From: Candidatus Saccharicenans sp.
Lineage (GTDB): Bacteria > Acidobacteriota > Aminicenantia > Aminicenantales > Saccharicenantaceae
Direction: 5' to 3'
Length of the DNA stretch: 6,184 bases
NCBI GenBank assembly: GCA_024653405.1
Contig: JANLGB010000134.1
Coordinates: 1-6,184, forward strand
Each line of letters starts with the position of its first letter. The first letter of the stretch is position 1. The translations under genes were made by a program, and so were the position numbers. Below are positions 1 through 4,323 of the stretch, piece by piece. A model generated the notes under the pieces. The model was given only the letters and a program-made list of their open reading frames with translations, searched no databases and was not told where the DNA came from.

Positions 1-2397
1 CACAACCTTCCTGTCCCAATCGAAAGGCGGAGTCCAGGTATCAAAAGCCAGACTGCCAGAGAAGATGGCGGCAGCTTCTTCCCCGAAGCCGTATCCGAGA
101 GGTGTGGTGTTTTCCACTTTAAGCTTTAGAATGGAAGTCGGGCAGAAGAATTTTGTCCGGTCCAACCCGCTCAGGGCATTGCGGGCGGGCGCGCCCAGCT
201 CTCTGGTGGCCAGTTCACTGGCCTGGTTCAGAGTGATGAGAATTCCGCCTTCCTCGACAAAGGCCTTGAGGGCCTCAATGCCTTCTTTGTCAATTCCTCC
301 CTCATATTCGGGCGGCGTGGTCCCGGCCCTGAAGAAGCGGGCAAATTCCGATTGCTGCCCCGGGCGCCCGGTCTTAATGATATCCACATTTTGGCTGGCA
401 AAGATTATAACATCGAAGCTGGCTTTCAAGTTGACCTTCTTGTCCTTGGTGCCCTTAAAATCCTTGTTGTGGAGCACGGTATACCCCATCCCCAGGTCAT
501 CCAGCAGGTACCTGGTCCAGCCCTCATCCATATTGCCGCGCCAGGACTGGTAGATGGCTAGACGCGGGAATTTTATGGCCGCTTTATCAATGCCGTTGAT
601 ATCGGCCAGGCCTTTGAGCGGAACCGGCCACTTATTCAACAGAACCGGCAGAGCGGTCTTGGCTTCAGCTGAATTCCTGACAACGAAAGCCCCGGCCGGA
701 AAATTGACCTCAGCTGTCTTGATTTCAGTCTTGGCTCTCCAGACTTCAGCTTTATTCTTCAGAAGACCAAAAGCCACGGCGTAAGAAGCATTCAACCTGG
801 GATCAAGCACCAGATAGGCTGCATCCGGCACCGAGGACTTCGGATATTCCACCTGGCTGACCATGGTCAGCGGCACCTCAAAAGGCTTATCGATTTGTTC
901 ACAGCGCACGCCCATCTGCAGCGGCAGAGTCCAGGCGGCATTGTCATAGGGTGGAACTGGCGGCCCACCTGGGTACTGCCTGAGGTCCGGGTATTTTTGT
1001 TTTTCCAGCAGGGCCCAGGCATAGGCCTTGTAGGGTTGAGCCAGGAGAACCACGAACGAACCGGCCGGGAAATACTTGCCGTCGGCTATGAAATCCCTGG
1101 TAGCCTGGTGGACTTCCACCCCGCCAAACTGCAGGATTTCAATCATCTTCAGGGTGGTCAGATAGTCAGGTTGTTCTCGGGAAATGACAAAGGCGTAGGG
1201 TTGATTCTTCTCCCTGACCTCTATGCTCTGCTTGGCCATAAGGTAGGTATTGAAGAGGAAATCCTCGCGGTGCAGCCAGGCAGTCTTGAGCAGGCTCTTG
1301 GACAGGGTTAGTTCGTAGTCCACGATGTCACGCAACCGCCACCAGCCGCCTGGCCAGGGGTCGATAAAATCCATGCGTTTTTCATAATACTCTTTAGGAA
1401 CTTCGGTGGGCTCGATGTAAATCGGACTGGCCACCTGCACCGAAGCCGCTTCGCTCAGCAAGCCGACCACGTTATGCAGCCAGGAAGTATCGTCGCAAGC
1501 GCCTATCCACCAGCCGGTGTAGCTGCGGCCATGAACCACTCCTTTGTAACCATGCTTCTGCAGGTCATAGGCCATGTTGATGCCGCAGAGGTTGACGCTG
1601 CGCCAGAGAAGCGGCTGAACATTGGGCAGCGGTGGGTCCATAAAGGGTGGCACAAAAATCCGGGCACCGTTCGAGCCCATCTGATGCTCGTCAATGTGAA
1701 TCTGGGGAAACCAGTCGTGATACAGGACCTTGGTCACGGCCCTGGTTTCGGGCAGGTTGAACATGAAGAAGTCGCGGTTGTTATCGTGTCCGGCATACGG
1801 ATGGTAGAGCCAGGGCATGTTGCCGCCTTCATATTTGGTACCGACGTACTTGCGGTACCAATCAACCACCATCTGGTGGCCGTCGGGGTTGATGGTCGGG
1901 ACCAACAACAGGATGACCTCCTTGAGGGCCCGATTGACATCGAAGAAACCACGGCCGGCTATCAGGTCATATGCCAATTCCATAGACATCTGGGAAGCGG
2001 CGATTTCAGTGGCGTGGAGGCTGCAGGTAATTAACAGGATGGTTTTGCCCTCCCGGGCCAGCTCTCTGGCCTGGCCTTCGGTCAGGCCGCGGGCCTCCTT
2101 CAGGGTCCGGGCGATTTCCCGATAGCGGTCGAGGTTGTTCATGTTTTCTTCGTCAGTGATGATGGCCATGATCATGTCCCGGCCCTGGGTGGTCTGGCCT
2201 ATATTGACCACCGTCAACTTCGGAGATTCCTTATCCAGCAATTCAAAGTAGGCTTTGATCTGGTTATAATCAGCCAGCTTGCGGTCCTCGCCCACCCGGT
2301 GACCGAGAAATTTCTCGGGGGGTGTCTGGGCCAGGAGCGGCCAGGCCAAAAAGGCCAGGAGAATTATGATGATCGCCAGTTTATTGGTTTTAAGCAT
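1..2397 (-). CDS. Exported M14-family zinc carboxypeptidase, C-terminus beyond the left edge
   Basis: The reading frame is open for 799 codons from an ATG at 2397 to base 1 with no stop, so the gene continues outside the window. The N-terminus is a signal peptide: a Lys-containing start, a hydrophobic run at residues 7-22, and likely cleavage near LLAQ-T (about 24); there is no lipobox Cys. The M14 catalytic domain spans about residues 43-380. Visible motifs are the zinc pair H128-x-x-E131 (SLHATE), the substrate-binding NNRDF with R208, the third zinc ligand most likely H238 in DEHQMGS, and a probable general-base E316 in LLSEAAS. Spacings agree with carboxypeptidase A. After a linker with two FPAG(S/A)FVV segments (443-450 and 566-573), residues about 611-730 look like a GATase1/DJ-1-like domain (YQSWRGNMDEGWTRYLL, then FDVIIFAS). 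It probably trims peptides in the periplasm or outside the cell. The start is fixed by AAGGAGGT at 2403-2410, five bases upstream. The exact substrate is unknown. Confidence 0.93.
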   Translation of the reverse strand, partial: MLKTNKLAIIIILLAFLAWPLLAQTPPEKFLGHRVGEDRKLADYNQIKAYFELLDKESPKLTVVNIGQTTQGRDMIMAIITDEENMNNLDRYREIARTLKEARGLTEGQARELAREGKTILLITCSLHATEIAASQMSMELAYDLIAGRGFFDVNRALKEVILLLVPTINPDGHQMVVDWYRKYVGTKYEGGNMPWLYHPYAGHDNNRDFFMFNLPETRAVTKVLYHDWFPQIHIDEHQMGSNGARIFVPPFMDPPLPNVQPLLWRSVNLCGINMAYDLQKHGYKGVVHGRSYTGWWIGACDDTSWLHNVVGLLSEAASVQVASPIYIEPTEVPKEYYEKRMDFIDPWPGGWWRLRDIVDYELTLSKSLLKTAWLHREDFLFNTYLMAKQSIEVREKNQPYAFVISREQPDYLTTLKMIEILQFGGVEVHQATRDFIADGKYFPAGSFVVLLAQPYKAYAWALLEKQKYPDLRQYPGGPPVPPYDNAAWTLPLQMGVRCEQIDKPFEVPLTMVSQVEYPKSSVPDAAYLVLDPRLNASYAVAFGLLKNKAEVWRAKTEIKTAEVNFPAGAFVVRNSAEAKTALPVLLNKWPVPLKGLADINGIDKAAIKFPRLAIYQSWRGNMDEGWTRYLLDDLGMGYTVLHNKDFKGTKDKKVNLKASFDVIIFASQNVDIIKTGRPGQQSEFARFFRAGTTPPEYEGGIDKEGIEALKAFVEEGGILITLNQASELATRELGAPARNALSGLDRTKFFCPTSILKLKVENTTPLGYGFGEEAAAIFSGSLAFDTWTPPFDWDRKVV

Positions 2398-2402
2398 TAA
2401 AG

Positions 2403-2410
2403 ACCTCCTT
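2403..2410 (-). promoter_or_regulatory. Strong Shine-Dalgarno of the M14 peptidase gene
   Basis: Read on the minus strand this is AAGGAGGT, a full match to the anti-16S tail, ending five bases before the ATG at 2397. It fixes the start and implies efficient translation. Confidence 0.8.
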
Positions 2411-2431
2411 CTCTTATCATTTATTCTAATG

Positions 2432-2460
2432 TTTTTATCACCGTGAAAATTTCCAGTCAA
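2432..2460 (-). promoter_or_regulatory. Sigma-70-like promoter of the M14 peptidase gene
   Basis: On the minus strand there is a -35 box TTGACT (2455-2460, five of six consensus bases), a 17-bp spacer, and a -10 box TAAAAA (2432-2437, four of six). Transcription would start near 2425 and give a leader of roughly 28 nt that contains the strong Shine-Dalgarno. The region is AT-rich and lies immediately upstream of the gene, which supports independent transcription. The weak -10 box keeps confidence moderate. Confidence 0.45.
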
Positions 2461-2477
2461 TAAAATTTTTAAGCTAG

Positions 2478-2520
2478 GCCCTGACCCTCAGGGCTGACTG
2501 GGTGGGGACCTGGGGTCAGG
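2478..2520. repeat. Inverted repeat CCTGACCC / GGGTCAGG with overlapping small hairpin
   Basis: CCTGACCC (2480-2487) and its exact complement GGGTCAGG (2513-2520) flank 25 bases. The left arm also takes part in an alternative hairpin, GCCCTGA (2478-2484) / TCAGGGC (2488-2494), with a CCC loop. The two pairings exclude each other. The GGGGTCAGGTTCT edge resembles sequences I associate with REP-type (RAYT-linked) palindromes; that resemblance is from memory and is not shown here. No transposase lies nearby. Terminator function is unlikely because no T run follows directly. Confidence 0.5.
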
Positions 2521-2524
2521 TTCT

Positions 2525-2570
2525 GTCCGGTATCGAACCCCCGAGGCTATTGGCAAGGGTCAAACCGGAC
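2525..2570. repeat. Inverted repeat GTCCGGT / ACCGGAC enclosing a 32-base loop
   Basis: GTCCGGT (2525-2531) pairs perfectly with ACCGGAC (2564-2570). Inside, ACCC (2537-2540) can pair with GGGT (2557-2560), giving an imperfect long hairpin. It begins five bases after the preceding inverted repeat, so the two form a tandem structured block of about 90 bp. The element may be a REP-like remnant or part of a transcript leader; function unknown. Confidence 0.45.
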
Positions 2571-2767
2571 TGGACTTGAGTGGCACTTAAGCCAATGCCT
2601 TGGACTTGTTTATGAGCTGAAAGGATTGCCCCGGGCCGGGGGATTAATTTATAAAAAATGAATGGACGCCATCAGATAACCAGGGCGGCGCCATATCCAG
2701 GTTAGAAAGTCTAAGCTGAGATTAGTGGTCGGAATTTTATGGCCAGGGCCCGGCGGCACCGCTGCTG

Positions 2768-3457
2768 CTAATCGCGTGACTGACGGAGGATGATCATCCG
2801 CAGCAGCTGGAGAGCAGCCATAGCTGTAGAAGCCACGTAGGTCATGGCCGCGGCTTTAAGCACGGCCCGGGCTCCGTTGAGTTCGGCCGCATTCAGGAAA
2901 CCCCGTTCTCGCAAAATGGCCAGGGCCCTTCTGGAAGCATCGAATTCCACCGGCAAGGTTATCACCGTGAACAGGACAGCCGCGCTGAACAGCAAAATTC
3001 CCACATCCATCAGGACTTTCATCCCGCTGCCGCTAAAAATCAGTCCGATGAAAAAGAGGGGAAAAGCCAGGTTGGAACCGATGCTGGCAAGGGGATAGAA
3101 GGCAGTGCGCAGCATCAGGAAGGAATATCTCTGGGCATGCTGGATGGCATGACCGGCCTCATGGGCAGCCACGCCCAAGGCGGCGATGGAAGTGCTGTTA
3201 TAAACGCTATCCGATAGCCGCAACACTTTTTTCCTTGGGTCATAGTGATCGGTCAGGTGACCGGGCACCCGCTCCAGACCGACCTCGCTGGCCGGGCTGT
3301 ATCTTAAAATTTCCGCTGCCGCCTGGGCCGCAGTTAGCCTGGAAGCCGAAGAAACCTGGCTGTAACGGCCAAAGGTGGATTTCACCCGGCTCTGGGCATA
3401 AAAGGCAAAAATCAGGGCCGGGATGAGCAACCAGAAAGTATAATCAAAATAAAACAT
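2768..3457 (-). CDS. yugP: YugP-family membrane zinc metallopeptidase
   Basis: This 229-residue protein matches the YugP/Zn_peptidase_2 family (neutral zinc metallopeptidase, PF04298) in length and layout. An N-terminal membrane segment spans about residues 6-21. A soluble stretch follows, with the family-type LxDxVYNSTSIAALGVAAHE leading into H99-E100-A-G-H103, the HExxH zinc site. Two hydrophobic segments (about 120-142 and 147-170) follow. E171 in LPVEFDAS is the likely third zinc ligand, by analogy with M48-like gluzincins. A last hydrophobic stretch covers about 203-217. It is expected to be an integral membrane protease; its physiological substrate is not established. The start is supported by GGAGGA six bases upstream of the ATG. 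It lies 68 bp downstream of the ACT gene and has its own promoter candidate. All visible catalytic residues are present, so it is probably active. Confidence 0.93.
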   Translation of the reverse strand: MFYFDYTFWLLIPALIFAFYAQSRVKSTFGRYSQVSSASRLTAAQAAAEILRYSPASEVGLERVPGHLTDHYDPRKKVLRLSDSVYNSTSIAALGVAAHEAGHAIQHAQRYSFLMLRTAFYPLASIGSNLAFPLFFIGLIFSGSGMKVLMDVGILLFSAAVLFTVITLPVEFDASRRALAILRERGFLNAAELNGARAVLKAAAMTYVASTAMAALQLLRMIILRQSRD

Positions 3458-3479
3458 CTTGGGTCCTCCGGAATAACTT

Positions 3480-3507
3480 ATTTTAGCCTAAAATCGGGAT
3501 TTGTAAA
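3480..3507 (-). promoter_or_regulatory. Promoter of yugP with a palindrome over the -10 box
   Basis: Minus-strand -35 TTTACA (3502-3507, five of six) and -10 TAAAAT (3480-3485, five of six) are separated by 16 bp. Transcription would start near 3473 and give a short leader of about 15 nt containing the GGAGGA ribosome binding site. The -10 box forms one arm of a perfect 15-bp palindrome, ATTTTAG (3480-3486), one central base, CTAAAAT (3488-3494), so a repressor site is possible. Confidence 0.5.
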
Positions 3508-3525
3508 CTGGTCAGCCTGGCGGCC

Positions 3526-3927
3526 TCAGCCGGTCTGGCCGGAGCCTTCCAGCACCTTCAGTGCTCGGTCAATGTTGGAGACGTCGATGATGACCGAGAC
3601 CTTGTCACCGGTCTGGCTCAGGGTGCCATAGCAGTATTCTATGTTTATTCCTTCATCACCGATTCTGGCGGCCACTTCCCCCAGGGCCCCAGGCCTGTTT
3701 TCCAGGTGGACCAGAAGGACATCACGCATGTCCGTGGTATAGTTGAGCTTGTTGAGAACCTTTATGGCTTTATTCAGGTTTTTTGTATATATCTTGGCCG
3801 AGTCCTGAAAGACGCCTATGGCTTCCACATTTATCTCATTCTCAGCCAGCTGGCACAGAAGTTCACCCAGAACTGAGGGTTTATTTTCCAGAAGGACAAA
3901 AATTTCGGTAATTCTTTCAAATTCCAT
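3526..3927 (-). CDS. Stand-alone tandem ACT-domain protein, probable amino-acid sensor
   Basis: This protein of 133 residues consists almost wholly of two ACT domains. The first covers about residues 5-65, with ENKPSVLGELLCQLAENEINV. The second covers about 68-128, with ENRPGALGEVAARIGDEGINI. Both show the ENxPGxLGE turn and the INIE-type strand where ACT domains usually bind amino acids. The first copy has Ser in place of the usual Gly (KPS rather than RPG). There is no catalytic or DNA-binding domain, so it presumably senses a small ligand and acts on a partner. It resembles the small tandem-ACT family COG4747, which I recall near phenylacetate-CoA ligase genes; no such gene is visible here. 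Two ATGs are adjacent (3930 and 3927). I chose 3927 because AGGAGG lies five bases from it and only two bases from the first. It sits between the oxidase (393 bp away) and yugP (68 bp away). Confidence 0.9.
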   Translation of the reverse strand: MEFERITEIFVLLENKPSVLGELLCQLAENEINVEAIGVFQDSAKIYTKNLNKAIKVLNKLNYTTDMRDVLLVHLENRPGALGEVAARIGDEGINIEYCYGTLSQTGDKVSVIIDVSNIDRALKVLEGSGQTG

Positions 3928-3932
3928 CATAA

Positions 3933-3938
3933 CCTCCT
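3933..3938 (-). promoter_or_regulatory. Ribosome binding site deciding the ACT-gene start
   Basis: AGGAGG on the minus strand is followed by TT and then ATGATG. The spacing is two bases to the first ATG, too short for normal initiation, and five to the second, which is typical. This favours the start at 3927. Confidence 0.65.
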
Positions 3939-3941
3939 GAA

Positions 3942-3964
3942 GCCATTTATCCCCCGTAAATGGC
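3942..3964 (-). promoter_or_regulatory. Leader hairpin next to the ACT-gene ribosome binding site
   Basis: GCCATTTA (3942-3949) and TAAATGGC (3957-3964) form a perfect 8-bp inverted repeat around a 7-base C/G-rich loop. In the transcript the stem ends three bases before AGGAGG. It could modulate translation as an RNA hairpin or act as a DNA operator for a dimeric regulator. The sequence alone cannot tell these apart. Confidence 0.45.
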
Positions 3965-3973
3965 CTTTATTCT

Positions 3974-4008
3974 ATTTTATTTTTAAAATAAAATCCTAAA
4001 GTTTGCAA
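3974..4008 (-). promoter_or_regulatory. Weak promoter candidate of the ACT gene within an A/T palindrome
   Basis: A perfect palindrome has arms ATTTTATTTT (3974-3983) and AAAATAAAAT (3985-3994) around one base. A weak minus-strand promoter overlaps it: -35 TTGCAA (4003-4008, four of six), a 17-bp spacer, and -10 TAAAAA (3980-3985, four of six). The surrounding 50 bp are very AT-rich, as expected for a promoter. The exact boxes are uncertain. Confidence 0.3.
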
Positions 4009-4081
4009 TATAATTTTTGCCAGCTATTTTATACTCTTTGGCCGGCTTCTGGTATTTTTATACTGGCCCGAGAGGGCACTG

Positions 4082-4141
4082 TCACCTGGCTTCGCCTGTC
4101 CTTAGCAAAGCCACTCCTTTGGTTAATTACGGGTTAGGTGA
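4082..4141 (-). other. Nested stem-loop upstream of the ACT gene, possible structured RNA
   Basis: On the minus strand TGGCTTTGC (4113-4105) can pair with GCGAAGCCA (4095-4087) over 9 bp with a single G-U pair and a 9-base loop. TCACC (4141-4137) can pair with GGTGA (4086-4082), stacking directly on the inner hairpin on one side and leaving about 23 unpaired bases on the other. I could not match it to any riboswitch consensus I know (cobalamin, SAM, c-di-GMP, T-box, guanidine, ZTP and fluoride were considered). No T run follows, so it is not a simple terminator. It may be a leader element of the ACT transcript or chance. Confidence 0.3.
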
Positions 4142-4173
4142 TCTTTCCTTTTGTAGCTGAGGCCGGGAATTAG

Positions 4174-4320
4174 TTACTGGCCCATTCGCTTCATTATATT
4201 ATCAGCAAGAAGTTCTATGCCAAAGCACTCGGCCAAAGACAGGTCACTGCCTGACCTCATTAAGCAGCCACCCAGCAAAGCTATCCCCAAAAAAATCAGG
4301 AAATATGTAGTGTGTCCCAC
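4174..4320 (-). CDS. Possible 48-residue lipoprotein-like small ORF
   Basis: A GTG at 4320 opens a 48-codon frame ending with TAA at 4174-4176. It starts one codon after the oxidase stop and lies in the same frame. The peptide begins MGHTTYFLIFLGIALLGGC, a hydrophobic segment (residues 6-18) running into LGGC, which resembles a lipobox with Cys19. A short tail, rich in acidic and small residues, follows. Against it: no Shine-Dalgarno precedes the GTG, the N-terminus has no Lys or Arg, and a frame this short can arise by chance. It could instead be a degraded 3' sequence, or a tail made only if the oxidase stop is read through. I recognise no family. Confidence 0.2.
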   Translation of the reverse strand: MGHTTYFLIFLGIALLGGCLMRSGSDLSLAECFGIELLADNIMKRMGQ

Positions 4321-4323
4321 TTT

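Larger units (their letters stand above)
2398..2767. other. 370-bp intergenic region between yugP and the M14 gene
   Basis: No credible coding sequence was found on either strand; the longest ATG frames I followed by eye stop after about 15 codons. The left third holds the M14 promoter and ribosome binding site. The middle (about 2478-2600) holds two adjacent inverted repeats. At 2629-2641 there is a GC hairpin, CCCCG/CGGGG with a 3-base loop, but no T run follows it on either strand. No clear rho-independent terminator for yugP is visible. Confidence 0.6.
3931..4323. other. 393-bp intergenic region between the FAD oxidase and the ACT gene
   Basis: No confident gene is present. Going in the minus direction it holds a low-confidence 48-codon ORF (4174-4320), a 6-bp inverted repeat AGGTCA/TGACCT (4241-4257) inside that ORF, a nested stem-loop (4082-4141), an AT-rich probable promoter with a palindrome (3974-4008), and a hairpin beside the ACT ribosome binding site (3942-3964). 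No hairpin followed by a T run that would end the oxidase transcript is obvious. A T7 run on the minus strand near 4290 lacks a preceding stem. Confidence 0.6.

Noticed and set aside
65..2125. Several plus-strand frames (65-553, 554-784, 895-1311, 1474-2034, 1817-2125)
   Set aside because: All lie opposite the continuous 799-codon M14 frame, which has signal peptide and catalytic motifs. They show no family features or convincing ribosome binding sites.
2531..2550. T-arm-like sequence GGGGGTTCGATACC on the minus strand, suggesting a tRNA
   Set aside because: The would-be T-stem does not pair, and no acceptor, D or anticodon stems could be placed around it.
2629..2641. CCCCG/CGGGG hairpin as a terminator for yugP
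   Set aside because: No T run follows the stem on the minus strand, and it lies over 120 bp past the yugP stop.
4082..4141. Known riboswitch identity (the GAAGCCAGGTGAC segment recalls the end of cobalamin riboswitches)
   Set aside because: The rest of the cobalamin consensus, including the GCCACTG box and the long core, is absent, and the downstream gene does not fit.
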